Both the position numbers and the translations under genes were made by a program. 64,000 nt of DNA from Ruminococcus gauvreauii. Lineage in GTDB: Bacteria; Bacillota; Clostridia; Lachnospirales; Lachnospiraceae. The stretch lies in contig NZ_CP102290.1 of assembly GCF_025151995.1 (NCBI RefSeq), forward strand, positions 3,534,001 to 3,598,000. The letters run 5' to 3'. Every line of letters begins with the position of its first letter. Position 1 is the stretch's first letter. Under the pieces are notes generated by a model. It ran no database searches, was not told the origin of the DNA, and saw nothing but the letters and a program-made list of their open reading frames with translations. Positions 24,021 to 33,065 of this stretch are shown piece after piece.

Positions 24021-24392
24021 ATGATTGTGTTGGATTATCAGGATCGCAGGCCGCTTTACGAACAGATTACCGAGAAACTGCAGATGTTGATTATTAAAGG
24101 GGTTTTAAAGGAAAACGAGCAGATGCCGTCTGTCAGAAATCTGGCCATGGAATTGTCAATCAATCCGAACACTATCCAGAGGGCGTATGGGCTTCTTGAG
24201 CAGCAGGGATATATCTATCCCATTAAAGGACGGGGAAACTTTGTCTCTTCCAGGAAGAATTTTATTACCGAGAGAAGACGCTGCTTCTTTGATGACCTGG
24301 ATATGCTGCTTGAGCAGGGATATGATTTGGGAATTGAGAAGACAGACATGTATTCTCATGTAGATACAATCTATAAGGAGGGGAGACGATGA
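24021..24392 (+). CDS. GntR family transcriptional regulator, YtrA subfamily
   Basis: A 123-residue short regulator: a GntR winged helix (residues 1-75, LYEQITEKLQMLI, MPSVRNLAMELSINPNT, GNFVSS) plus the short two-helix YtrA tail, without an effector domain. AAGGAGG lies seven bases before the ATG at 24021; the longer frame from 23934 would start inside the terminator stem. It overlaps the ABC ATPase gene by four bases. YtrA-type operons typically respond to cell-wall-active antibiotics or stationary-phase signals. Confidence 0.9.
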   Translation: MIVLDYQDRRPLYEQITEKLQMLIIKGVLKENEQMPSVRNLAMELSINPNTIQRAYGLLEQQGYIYPIKGRGNFVSSRKNFITERRRCFFDDLDMLLEQGYDLGIEKTDMYSHVDTIYKEGRR

Positions 24393-25291
24393 TTGAAATT
24401 AAGAATATCCGCAAACAGTTCGGCGATGTACAGGCGATACATGATATGAGCGCAGACATTCGCGAGGGGGCAGTTTTTGGACTGGTCGGAACGAACGGTG
24501 CCGGGAAAAGTACATTTCTGAGAATTGTCAGCGGTATTTTAAAACCGGATACCGGAGAAGTGCTGATCGATGGAACGCCCGTATATGAGAACACGGCTGC
24601 GAAAGAAAAGCTGTTCTTCATCTCGGACGATCAGTATTATTTTCCGAACGCTTCTGCGAAAGATATGATGGATTATTATGCGATGATCTATCAGGACTTT
24701 GACAGGAGGAAGTTCAAAGAATATCTGGAAAAATTCGGGCTGGATATGGAAAGAAAGATCAATACGTTTTCGAAGGGGATGAAACGGCAGGTATCGGTAC
24801 TGCTCGGGGTATGTGCCAACACGAAGTATCTGCTGTGTGACGAGACGTTTGACGGACTTGATCCGGTCATGCGCCAGGCGGTCAAAAGCATGTTTGTGTC
24901 GGAGATCATGGGCAGGGATTTTACACCGGTGATCGCGTCCCACAATCTTCGGGAGCTGGAAGATATCTGTGACCATGTCGGGCTTCTTCACCAGGGAGGA
25001 ATCCTGTTTTCTAGAGACCTGGAAGAGATGAAATGCATGATCCATAAAGTGCAGTGCGTCGTTCCGGTGACGGCTGACGAGGAGATGCTGCTCAAGGAAC
25101 TGGAGGTGCTGCAGTGCGTAAGGAGCGGTTCTCTGTTGACTATTACTGCCAGAGGGTCAAAAAGTGAGATTCTGGAGCGGGTGGAATCCAAAAATCCACT
25201 GTTCTGCGAGATACTTCCTCTGACGTTGGAAGAAATCTTTATCAGTGAAACGGAGGTGGCAGGATATGACATCAAAAATCTCATTTTTTAA
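24389..25291 (+). CDS. ABC transporter ATP-binding protein (YtrB-like)
   Basis: A 300-residue single ABC domain: Walker A GTNGAGKST (about residues 32-40), signature FSKGMKRQ and Walker B LLCDETFDGLD, followed by a C-terminal regulatory stretch of about 70 residues. The Walker B reads CDETFDG rather than the usual DEPTNG form, as in several YtrB-like proteins. It overlaps both neighbours, so the three genes form one translationally coupled operon. Confidence 0.9.
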   Translation: MIEIKNIRKQFGDVQAIHDMSADIREGAVFGLVGTNGAGKSTFLRIVSGILKPDTGEVLIDGTPVYENTAAKEKLFFISDDQYYFPNASAKDMMDYYAMIYQDFDRRKFKEYLEKFGLDMERKINTFSKGMKRQVSVLLGVCANTKYLLCDETFDGLDPVMRQAVKSMFVSEIMGRDFTPVIASHNLRELEDICDHVGLLHQGGILFSRDLEEMKCMIHKVQCVVPVTADEEMLLKELEVLQCVRSGSLLTITARGSKSEILERVESKNPLFCEILPLTLEEIFISETEVAGYDIKNLIF

Positions 25292-27416
25292 AATGGTACG
25301 CAGTGATATGAAGCGAAGGATATGGGTCATGGCGCTTCTGTTTCTGGGCTTCTTTATCGTACTGCCTCTCGGCTGCATGCTGAAAGTCGGAAATTACCAG
25401 AGAATGCTGGCCGACGGCGGGATCAAAGCTGCGGATCTGTTTGAGATGACGGCGCGCTATGTCAGTGCGGATAACTATCTGGTTGCGGCGGGAATCATAG
25501 TGAGCGCTGTGCTGGCTGCATTTACAGGCTTTTCCTACCTGCAGTCGAAAAATAAACTGGACCTGTTCCACAGCATGCCCGTGAAGCGGGAGACTCTGTT
25601 CGGGATACAGTATATCAGCGGACTGTTCATCTTTCTGATTCCGTACGGAGTCAATATCCTGCTAATGCTGATCGTATGTATCACACGCACGGTCTGCACA
25701 GCTGCAGTGATGAACAGTTTCATTGTCGGTATTTTCATTCAGCTGTTCTATTTTCTGCTGTTTTATCATGTGGTGATTATTGCGATTGTGATGACCGGGA
25801 GAATTCTGGTCGGCGTGTTCGGGACTATCGTATTCTTCGGCTATGCTCCTGCGCTGCAGGCAGTCGTATGCGGGTATTATCAGATGTATTTTGATACGTT
25901 TTATATGTCCGGTGACAGCCTGTTTCACAAAATACTGGGATATCTGTCGCCGGTTACCATGTACATCAACCACATGACAGTCTTCTATGAAAATGAGCAG
26001 AACAGTATCTCTGTTCTGCTGGAGAACTGGTTCATGCTGGCTGCCGTCATTGTGATTGCTGCGGTTCTTCTGGCTGCCGCGCTTTGGCTGTACAAGAAGC
26101 GCCCGTCGGAAGCGGCACTTCACTCCATGGTATTCCCGAAGTCAAAACCGGTGATCAAAGTATTGCTGCTGACGGTTCTCTCTGCGGCATGCGGCCTGTT
26201 TTTTGCGAGCATGGCAATGGAGGCGGTGGATTTCTGGGTGGCGTTTGGCATCGTATTCGGAACCGTCATTCTCCATTGTATTGTGGAAGTGATCTATTCC
26301 TATGAATTTAAAAAAGTCCTGTCTCAGAAGATGACATTTTTCATCTCGCTTGGCATCGTGCTGTTGTTTGCGGCAGTATTCCGTTTTGACATTTTTGGCT
26401 ATGATACGAGGATACCCGGGGAGAATAAGATTGAGTCGATGGCGGTGTCTGTAAACGGGCTGGACGATTACATGAACTATTATGAACAGACGGATGGTCA
26501 GCTTCATTCCTATACGATGGATCAGTACCGGTTTAAATACGGAAAGATGAAAGATATCGAGACGGCATACAAGCTTGCCGAGCTGGGTGTTGAAAATGAG
26601 AAGTCACAGAGTTATAAAGATTCCAAGGATAGTAACTGGTCATTTGTAAACGTACAGTTTGTACTGAAGGGAGGCGGCGTGAAGTACCGCAGCTACCATA
26701 TTGAGGACGAGGAGCTGGAAACTCTGATCCCGTCGCTGTACGATACCCCGGGATTCAAAGAGGGCGAATATCCGCTCATGAATATGAATATCCAGAATCC
26801 GGCGATCAAACAGGTAGAGCTGAGCGATGGATATCATGCAAGTGAGATCATGAATATCACAAAGGAGGATGCACAGAAACTCCTGTCGGTGTATCAGCAT
26901 GAGCTCAAAGAGGCGTCTTCTGAGGACTTGAAGCCGGAAGCTGTGATCGGGGTTTTGGATTTTTATAAGGATTCCTATGAGGAGCTTGCCACAGCATACT
27001 GTGTATATGAAAACTTTACAGAGACACGCAGTCTGCTTGGCCAACTGGGATACGAGATGCAGGGGAAACCGGAATTGTCGGAGGTGGAGCAGATCACCAT
27101 TTACAATTATACGGAAGATTATTCAATGCGGACGGCCGATTACTCTGCATTCAGTTCGGTAAATGAGGACGGTTCGCTGACGTTCACTGATGCGGAGGAT
27201 ATCCGGGACATTATGGAGAGTGCGATCCTGAACAGAAACAGCACTTTATACGAAGAGATGGGATATAACATCAGTGTGGTTACAGAACGGACAGTTGCCG
27301 GCAAAAACAAGGAATCATCATATTATACGTTCAGGAAAGGCATGGTCCCTGACTGTGTGACGGAGGCATTCGAAAGGGTGGCGGAAGAAATAGAAAAATC
27401 GCCCAGTAAAGGTTGA
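25266..27416 (+). CDS. ABC-2 type membrane protein with large extracytoplasmic C-terminal domain
   Basis: A 716-residue protein. Residues 1-370 hold about eight membrane helices of the ABC-2 exporter kind. The remainder (from about FDIFGYDTRIPGENKIESMA) is a long soluble domain as in the DUF6449-type permeases of Lachnospiraceae. GGAGG lies nine bases before the ATG at 25266, inside the end of the ATPase gene. It is the membrane partner of the 24389 ATPase. What it moves, or whether it senses instead of transports, is not known. Its TGA is embedded in the -35 box of the thrS promoter. Confidence 0.85.
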   Translation: MTSKISFFKMVRSDMKRRIWVMALLFLGFFIVLPLGCMLKVGNYQRMLADGGIKAADLFEMTARYVSADNYLVAAGIIVSAVLAAFTGFSYLQSKNKLDLFHSMPVKRETLFGIQYISGLFIFLIPYGVNILLMLIVCITRTVCTAAVMNSFIVGIFIQLFYFLLFYHVVIIAIVMTGRILVGVFGTIVFFGYAPALQAVVCGYYQMYFDTFYMSGDSLFHKILGYLSPVTMYINHMTVFYENEQNSISVLLENWFMLAAVIVIAAVLLAAALWLYKKRPSEAALHSMVFPKSKPVIKVLLLTVLSAACGLFFASMAMEAVDFWVAFGIVFGTVILHCIVEVIYSYEFKKVLSQKMTFFISLGIVLLFAAVFRFDIFGYDTRIPGENKIESMAVSVNGLDDYMNYYEQTDGQLHSYTMDQYRFKYGKMKDIETAYKLAELGVENEKSQSYKDSKDSNWSFVNVQFVLKGGGVKYRSYHIEDEELETLIPSLYDTPGFKEGEYPLMNMNIQNPAIKQVELSDGYHASEIMNITKEDAQKLLSVYQHELKEASSEDLKPEAVIGVLDFYKDSYEELATAYCVYENFTETRSLLGQLGYEMQGKPELSEVEQITIYNYTEDYSMRTADYSAFSSVNEDGSLTFTDAEDIRDIMESAILNRNSTLYEEMGYNISVVTERTVAGKNKESSYYTFRKGMVPDCVTEAFERVAEEIEKSPSKG

Positions 27417-27440
27417 CAAAAACATGCAGGATGCTATAAT
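27413..27440 (+). promoter_or_regulatory. Promoter of the thrS T-box leader
   Basis: TTGACA (27413-27418), a 16-base spacer and TATAAT (27435-27440): a perfect pair of boxes overlapping the stop codon of the upstream ABC gene. Confidence 0.85.
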
Positions 27441-27446
27441 AGTACT

Positions 27447-27686
27447 ACTATTATGAACATCACGTTGAAGAGAAGAGTAAAATGTGGCAACCATCCAGAG
27501 AGAGATGTGAGAGGCTGGAAGCATCTTATGGGGAAGCATTCGAAAACTAACTCTGAGTGACCCTGATCCGGTCCGGTGATTCCGTTATCATCAGCTGAGT
27601 GGTACTGACCGCAGAGTCGGTACAATCAGGGTGGAACCGCGCATACGTCGTCCCTGTCTGTGAGAGCAGACCGGGACGATTTTTTT
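27447..27686 (+). ncRNA. T-box leader (tRNA-Thr sensing) with terminator
   Basis: The T-box sequence AGGGTGGAACCGCG is at 27628-27641. It is followed by a terminator, TCGTCCCTGTCT (27648-27659) with AGACCGGGACGA (27668-27679) and seven T. The basal stem I pairing AGAGT/ACTCT brackets the segment GAAAACTAAC, in which ACT would be the threonine specifier. Uncharged tRNA-Thr would favour read-through into thrS. The leader is normal in size; what follows it (27687-27910) is not. Confidence 0.9.
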
Positions 27687-27910
27687 GTTACATAGGAAAT
27701 TCCTCCGGAATCTCCTATGTAACAAAATGCACTTCGTGCATAGATGCGCAGCTCGCGGAAAGGAAACTACTGCTTTGCAGTCCGCTCGCGCGCGGAGATT
27801 GCGCGAGAGCGCAATCTTTTTTCACAGGCAAATATGTCCTGTAAAGCAAAAATGCTCTGCGAGGATCCCGCATGCGGGATTCCATGTTATGAAACAGAAA
27901 TAAAGTCAAT
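27687..27910. repeat. Hairpin-dense insert between T-box terminator and thrS
   Basis: This 220-base stretch is almost entirely short palindromes. The first is GTTACATAGGA/TCCTATGTAAC (27687-27697 with 27713-27723, with an inner TTCC/GGAA). Then come ATGCAC-TTC-GTGCAT (27727-27741) and ACTGC-TTT-GCAGT (27769-27781). Next is GATTGCGC-GAGA-GCGCAATC with TTTTTT (27797-27822), then ACAGG/CCTGT, and last the 16-bp perfect palindrome ATCCCGCATGCGGGAT (27865-27880). No gene is supported. It looks like an inserted palindromic element or element cluster. The fourth hairpin has all the marks of an intrinsic terminator on the + strand. Confidence 0.75.
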
Positions 27911-27929
27911 GAAAAAAAGGAGAATGATC

Positions 27930-29882
27930 ATGCAGATTACATTGAAAGATGGAACGGTGAAGGAATATGAGCAGGCGCTGTCGGTCTATGACATAGCCCT
28001 TGATATCAGCGAGGGTCTGGCACGGGCGGCGACGGCCGGTGCTGTGAATGGTGAGGTTGTGGACCTGAGGACGGTCGTGGATTCGGACTGTACGCTAAGC
28101 ATCCTGACGGCGAATGACCCGGAAGGTCTTGCGGCACTTCGCCATACGACGTCCCATGTACTGGCGGAAGCGGTGAAGCGCCTGTATCCGGAAGCGAAGC
28201 TGGCGATCGGACCGTCCATCGATACCGGATTTTACTATGATTTTGACAGCCAGTCTTTTACCAGAGAAGATCTGGATGCAATCGAAAAGGAAATGAAGAA
28301 GATCATAAAAGAGGGAGCCAGGCTGGAGCGCTTCACACTGCCGAGAGCGGAAGCGATCGCTTTTATGCGGGAGAAGGATGAGCCGTATAAAGTCGAGCTG
28401 ATCGAAGATCTCCCGGAGGACGCGGTGATCTCATTCTATTCACAGGGAGACTTTGTCGACCTCTGTGCAGGACCGCACCTGATGAGCACGAAATCCATCA
28501 GGGCGTTCAAACTGATCTCCTCATCAGGGGCGTACTGGAGAGGCAGTGAGAAGAATAAGATGCTGACCCGTATCTATGGAACGGCATTTGCGAAAAAGGA
28601 TGAACTGAAAGTATATCTTGAGCAGCTGGAGGAGGCGAAAAAACGAGATCACAACAAACTGGGGCGTGAGATGGAGATCTTTACGACAGTTGACGTGGTT
28701 GGACAGGGGCTGCCGCTGATCATGCCGAACGGTGTAACGATCATTCAGACGCTGCAGCGCTGGGTCGAGGACGAGGAAGAAAAACGCGGCTATATCCGAA
28801 CGAAGACTCCGCTGATGGCAAAAAAAGACCTGTATGTGATTTCTGATCACTGGAATCACTATAAAGAAGGGATGTTTGTGCTGGGGGATGAAGAGAAGGA
28901 TGAGGAAGTCTATGCACTCCGTCCCATGACATGCCCGTTCCAGTACTATGTATACAAGGCAAAACAGCACAGTTACCGTGAGCTGCCGCTGCGCTACGGT
29001 GAGACATCCACACTCTTTCGAAATGAAGATTCCGGGGAGATGCACGGCCTGACGCGTGTCCGGCAGTTTACGATCTCAGAAGGCCATCTGATTATACGTC
29101 CCGACCAGGTCGAGGAAGAATTCAAAGGCTGCGTGGATCTGGCAAAATACTGCATGACGACGCTCGGTCTCCAGGACGATGTGACATACCGTCTCTCACT
29201 CTGGGATCCCAGTAATCAGGAGAAATATCTCGGAACGGAAGAGATGTGGAATGAAGTGCAGGATACGATGCGCCAGATCCTGGGTCATATCGGCATTGAT
29301 TTCACGGAGGCAGAAGGGGAAGCGGCATTCTACGGACCGAAACTGGATATTCAGGCGAAGAACGTATACGGCAAAGAAGATACCATGATCACGATCCAGC
29401 TGGATATGTTCCTGGCAGAACGCTTTGACATGAGTTTTGTTGACCGGGACGGAGAGAAGAAGCGTCCGTATATCATTCACCGCACAGCGATGGGATGCTA
29501 TGAGAGAACGCTGGCATGGCTGATCGAGAAATATGCCGGACTGTTCCCGACGTGGTTATGTCCGGAACAGGTGCGCGTGCTTCCGATTTCTGAAAAGTAT
29601 CAGGATTATGCGGCAAAAGTGGAGGCACAGCTGAAAGAGAACGGCATCCGCTGCTCCGCGGACAACCGAAGTGAAAAGATCGGTTATAAGATACGGGAAG
29701 CCAGGCTTCAGAAGATTCCTTATATGCTGGTCGTGGGCGCACAGGAAGAGGAAGAAGGGGTAGTCTCAGTCAGGAGCCGCTATCTCGGGGATGAAGGGCA
29801 GAAGACTTTGGATTCCTTTATTGACGGTATCTGCCGCGAAATCCGCACAAAGGAAATCCGCAGAATTGAAGTTGAAAATTAA
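27930..29882 (+). CDS. thrS: Threonyl-tRNA synthetase
   Basis: A 650-residue class II synthetase charging tRNA-Thr. Domain order is TGS (1-60, beginning MQITLKDGTVKEYEQ), editing domain (ALRHTTSHVLAEAVKR with H and the later CAGPH site), catalytic core (motif 2 region RNEDSGEMHGLTRVRQF, motif 3 GCYERTLAWL) and C-terminal anticodon-binding domain. The frame is open back into the hairpin insert (27744), but AAGGAG and the normal N terminus put the start at 27930. Confidence 0.96.
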   Translation: MQITLKDGTVKEYEQALSVYDIALDISEGLARAATAGAVNGEVVDLRTVVDSDCTLSILTANDPEGLAALRHTTSHVLAEAVKRLYPEAKLAIGPSIDTGFYYDFDSQSFTREDLDAIEKEMKKIIKEGARLERFTLPRAEAIAFMREKDEPYKVELIEDLPEDAVISFYSQGDFVDLCAGPHLMSTKSIRAFKLISSSGAYWRGSEKNKMLTRIYGTAFAKKDELKVYLEQLEEAKKRDHNKLGREMEIFTTVDVVGQGLPLIMPNGVTIIQTLQRWVEDEEEKRGYIRTKTPLMAKKDLYVISDHWNHYKEGMFVLGDEEKDEEVYALRPMTCPFQYYVYKAKQHSYRELPLRYGETSTLFRNEDSGEMHGLTRVRQFTISEGHLIIRPDQVEEEFKGCVDLAKYCMTTLGLQDDVTYRLSLWDPSNQEKYLGTEEMWNEVQDTMRQILGHIGIDFTEAEGEAAFYGPKLDIQAKNVYGKEDTMITIQLDMFLAERFDMSFVDRDGEKKRPYIIHRTAMGCYERTLAWLIEKYAGLFPTWLCPEQVRVLPISEKYQDYAAKVEAQLKENGIRCSADNRSEKIGYKIREARLQKIPYMLVVGAQEEEEGVVSVRSRYLGDEGQKTLDSFIDGICREIRTKEIRRIEVEN

Positions 29883-29959
29883 AAAAACACGGTGTTTAAC
29901 CATGTATAAAAAGCCAGGAAGCGCACATACTATCCCAAAATGAAAAGGAGGTAGTATGT

Positions 29960-30283
29960 ATGCCAGTATTAAGTTGTGCAGCGACAACATGCATTTACAA
30001 CAAAGACGAACTCTGCTCAAGAGGAGAAATCAAGGTCGCAGGTGACGACGCACGTCATCCGGACGACACCTGCTGTGCAAGCTTTGTGGAGCGCAGTGAT
30101 TCCATGAGCAACAGCGCGGACGAGGGCTGCGGATGTACAACCATCGATATCCGCTGTGAGGCATGTAAATGTACATTTAATGACCATGAAAAATGTACAG
30201 CAAGAGAAATCGGAATCGAAGGCTCCAACGCCTGTTCCTGTGAAGAGACAGAGTGCGGAAGCTTTCGCTGTGAAAATTGCTGA
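29960..30283 (+). CDS. DUF1540 domain protein (two cysteine-rich repeats)
   Basis: A 107-residue cysteine-rich protein with two DUF1540 copies: residues 4-44 (LSCAATTCIYNKDELCSRGE to CCASF) and 63-106 (IRCEACKCTFNDHEKCTARE to CGSFRC). Each has the C-x4/3-C-x-(Y/F)N-x-(D/E)-x2-C pattern and a closing Cys-x-SF. Metal binding is likely from the cysteine pattern. The biological role is unknown; such proteins are common in spore-forming Clostridia. AAAGGAGG lies upstream of the ATG. Confidence 0.88.
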   Translation: MPVLSCAATTCIYNKDELCSRGEIKVAGDDARHPDDTCCASFVERSDSMSNSADEGCGCTTIDIRCEACKCTFNDHEKCTAREIGIEGSNACSCEETECGSFRCENC

Positions 30284-30312
30284 TAACAGAAATTTCGTTT
30301 AAATGATAAGAA

Positions 30313-30358
30313 AATCCCGTCTATGGTATGAACTACGTATCATAGACGGGATTTTTTT
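30313..30358 (+). terminator. Strong rho-independent terminator
   Basis: AATCCCGTCTATG (30313-30325) pairs perfectly with CATAGACGGGATT (30341-30353), followed by a T7 run; an inner GTATG/CGTAT extends the stem. Confidence 0.93.
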
Positions 30359-30387
30359 GTGTGCAAGTAAAAATATTTTATTAAATA

Positions 30388-30578
30388 TAAAACAAAATTA
30401 GTTAAAATTTTGAAATAAAATCTGGGGAAAAGTAAAAATATATATAAAATACAATTAAAATATAGTGAAAATGACGTTAAATAAAAAATTAATCCGATAA
30501 TATTGACAGAAAAAGCAAAATAATGCATAATGTAAAAAGTAAAACAAATATTAAAATATAAAACAAATGTAAAACAAA
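30388..30578. repeat. Four TAAAACAAA direct repeats around the second sugar-operon promoter
   Basis: The nonamer TAAAACAAA occurs at 30388, 30540, 30559 and 30570 in a very AT-rich stretch. The last three lie within 40 bases, between the -10 box (30526-30531) and the ribosome site. They could be regulator half-sites or a translation-enhancing unstructured leader. The rest of the 30284-30591 gap is the terminator above and AT-rich DNA. Confidence 0.5.
30503..30531 (+). promoter_or_regulatory. Promoter of the second sugar ABC operon
   Basis: TTGACA (30503-30508), a 17-base spacer and CATAAT (30526-30531). Confidence 0.75.
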
Positions 30579-30591
30579 AGGAGGGGGAAGC

Positions 30592-32091
30592 GTGGGGGCA
30601 TATATTCAGATCCGCAATGTCTGCAAACAGTTTTACGGTGTGTACGCACTGAGGGATATCAGCTTTGATATTGAACAGGGCAGTGTCCACGCCATCATGG
30701 GTGAGAACGGCGCGGGGAAAAGTACGCTGATGAAGATTCTGGGCGGCGCATACCAGGCGGACGGCGGTTCGATCAGTATTGACGGCAGAGAGCGGAACAT
30801 CAAAAACGTCAGGGACGCGGATGAGTGCGGAATCAGCGTTATTTACCAGGAATTTAATCTGGTGCCTGAACTGACGGTTGCGGAGAATATCTTTATCTCG
30901 GATATACCGAAAAAGACTTTTCTTGGGATTGTGGAAAAGAAAAAGCGATCAGCAAAGGCAAAGGAGCTGCTGGATTTCCTGGAAATCAATGTGGACCCTG
31001 ATGAATACGTGAAAGACCTTTCGGTGTCGGAGAAGCAGATGGTGGAGATTGCAAAATCGCTGTCAAGGAATTCGGATATCATCATCATGGACGAGCCGAC
31101 GGCAGCCCTGAATGAGGAGGAAGTCGAAAAGCTGGAAGAGGTCGTGCGTATGCTCAGGAATGAGGGCAAGACGATCCTGTACATATCACACAGGCTGAAA
31201 GAGGTGTTTGACATGGCGGATACCGTCACTGTGCTGCGAAACGGCGAGTATGTGGATACGAAACCGATCAGCGAGCTGACGGAGGCGGCCATCATCAAAC
31301 TGATGGTAGGCCATGAGATCGATCATGGTGCGGTGCGCCCCTGCCATGCAACGGATCATGTACTGATGGAAGTCAGGGGACTGACTCTTAAAAATGTATT
31401 TGAAGACGTCTCGTTTTGTCTCCATCAGGGTGAAATACTGGGTGCAGCCGGCCTGATGGGGTGCGGAAGGGAAGAAGTACTGTCTGCGATTTACGGACTG
31501 TTCCAGTATGACAGCGGGCAGGTGTTCCTGGACGGGAGAGAAGTGCGATTTAAGAATCCTCAGGATGCCATCGAACACGGCGTCTGTTTCCTGACGGACG
31601 ACCGCAAGGACAAGGGAATCCTGCCGATGATGTCGGTCGAGGAGAATGTGACCCTGATCTCCATACGCAGCCTGAAGAAGAAATTCGGCTTCTATATCGA
31701 CCCGAAAGGCGAGCAGGAGCAGCTTCAGAAAATGACGGACTTTATGGCGATCAAGTACGCGAATCCAAAGCAAAAGATCTCATATCTGAGCGGAGGCAAT
31801 CAGCAGAAGGCGCTGCTGGGACGAGACCTGCTGCTGGACAACAGAGTCTTCATCATGCTGGAGCCGACCCGCGGTATCGACGTCGGGGCTAAAGAAGAGA
31901 TCTACAACCTGCTGTCCGAGCTTGCACGAAACGGAATGGGGATCATCGCAGTGTTTTCTGATATGAATGAGCTCATCAAGGTCTGTGACCGCGTGATTGT
32001 ATTCTGTGACGGGCGGGTGACGGGAGGCCTGACGAGAGACGAATTTAACAAAGAACGGATTCTGACGTTTGCGTCAGGAAAGGAGGCGTGA
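30592..32091 (+). CDS. Sugar ABC transporter ATP-binding protein (RbsA type, two ABC domains)
   Basis: A 499-residue double ABC protein starting at GTG (30592) behind AAGGAGGGGG. Domain 1 is intact: GENGAGKST, DLSVSEKQMVE and IIIMDEPTAALNEEE. Domain 2 has the degenerate P-loop GLMGCGREE usual in this family, a good signature LSGGNQQKALLGRD, but a Walker B that reads VFIMLEPTRGIDVG, with Leu where the magnesium-binding Asp is expected. ATP hydrolysis is therefore probably confined to domain 1. It works with the two permeases and lipoprotein that follow. Confidence 0.92.
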   Translation: MGAYIQIRNVCKQFYGVYALRDISFDIEQGSVHAIMGENGAGKSTLMKILGGAYQADGGSISIDGRERNIKNVRDADECGISVIYQEFNLVPELTVAENIFISDIPKKTFLGIVEKKKRSAKAKELLDFLEINVDPDEYVKDLSVSEKQMVEIAKSLSRNSDIIIMDEPTAALNEEEVEKLEEVVRMLRNEGKTILYISHRLKEVFDMADTVTVLRNGEYVDTKPISELTEAAIIKLMVGHEIDHGAVRPCHATDHVLMEVRGLTLKNVFEDVSFCLHQGEILGAAGLMGCGREEVLSAIYGLFQYDSGQVFLDGREVRFKNPQDAIEHGVCFLTDDRKDKGILPMMSVEENVTLISIRSLKKKFGFYIDPKGEQEQLQKMTDFMAIKYANPKQKISYLSGGNQQKALLGRDLLLDNRVFIMLEPTRGIDVGAKEEIYNLLSELARNGMGIIAVFSDMNELIKVCDRVIVFCDGRVTGGLTRDEFNKERILTFASGKEA

Positions 32092-32099
32092 GCGGGAAG

Positions 32100-33062
32100 A
32101 TGAAAAAAATCATATCCAGACATAGCGAAAACATCAGCCTGGGAGCTGTGATCATCGTGCTGTTCGCCGTATTTTCCGTGATGCAGCCGAACATGATGAC
32201 GGCGTTCAATATTAAAAATATTCTGGTTCAGGTCTCGCTGACGGCTATTGCCGCTGCGGGCATGACGTTTGCCTACACGGCGGGCGTATTTGATATGTCC
32301 ATCGGATCGATCCTGGCACTGGTGAGCGTGGTGGTAGCCAGAGTTGCCACGGCGGCAGGACTGTTTCCGGCGATTCTGGCGGCATTTGCGATCGCCGTGA
32401 TGGTCGGAATCATCAATGGCCTGATCGTGACGAAGCTGCAGATTCAGGCGTTTGCGGCGACGCTCGTGACGATGATCCTGATCAGGGGCATCGCGGTGCT
32501 CCTGGCAAACGGCGCGGATGTTCCACTCTATTCCATGACGAGCGTCAAATTCATCTCATCCGGAAGTGTCGCAGGAATTCCGTTTCCGATACTGCTGACC
32601 ATACTCGTCTATGCATGTGCCTACTTCATCTACCATGCGACGGCATTTGGGATGAAGATACGCAGTGTCGGTTCCAACGCCGACGCGTCGCGTATTTCAG
32701 GCATCAAGACAAACAGGATGATCGTCGCGGCATTCGTGCTGACGGCAGTGACGGCTGTCTTCTCGAGCCTCATAAAGACCGCGCAGGTCATGTTCGGCAA
32801 GGCGACGATCGGGGAAGATTTCGCACTGGATGTCATGACGACCGTTATTCTCGGCGGGACGCTCATCACGGGCGGGAAAGGAAATCTGACGGGGACTCTG
32901 ATCGCCTCGATACTGATCGCGGTGATCAAGAACGGACTGAACATCAATAATGTGAATTCCTATTATCAGCAGCTTGTGATCGGCGTCATCCTGATCTTTG
33001 CGCTGGTGGTAAACGGGATCAAGACAATGAAGAACGAAAAACAGATCAGGAGGGAGGGTTAG
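32100..33062 (+). CDS. Sugar ABC transporter permease (RbsC family), operon 2, first
   Basis: A 320-residue polytopic RbsC-type permease with the conserved loop GGTLITGGKGNLTGTLIA. A GTG at 32088 overlaps the ATPase stop (GTGA) but sits only one base from the AAGGAGG site. The ATG at 32100 gives a workable distance and a conventional MKKIISRH start; the choice is not certain. Three bases separate its stop from the next permease. Confidence 0.87.
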   Translation: MKKIISRHSENISLGAVIIVLFAVFSVMQPNMMTAFNIKNILVQVSLTAIAAAGMTFAYTAGVFDMSIGSILALVSVVVARVATAAGLFPAILAAFAIAVMVGIINGLIVTKLQIQAFAATLVTMILIRGIAVLLANGADVPLYSMTSVKFISSGSVAGIPFPILLTILVYACAYFIYHATAFGMKIRSVGSNADASRISGIKTNRMIVAAFVLTAVTAVFSSLIKTAQVMFGKATIGEDFALDVMTTVILGGTLITGGKGNLTGTLIASILIAVIKNGLNINNVNSYYQQLVIGVILIFALVVNGIKTMKNEKQIRREG

Positions 33063-33065
33063 GAT

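Noticed and set aside
27744..27929. N-terminal extension of threonyl-tRNA synthetase
   Set aside because: It translates the hairpin insert; the normal TGS-domain start and AAGGAG are at 27930.
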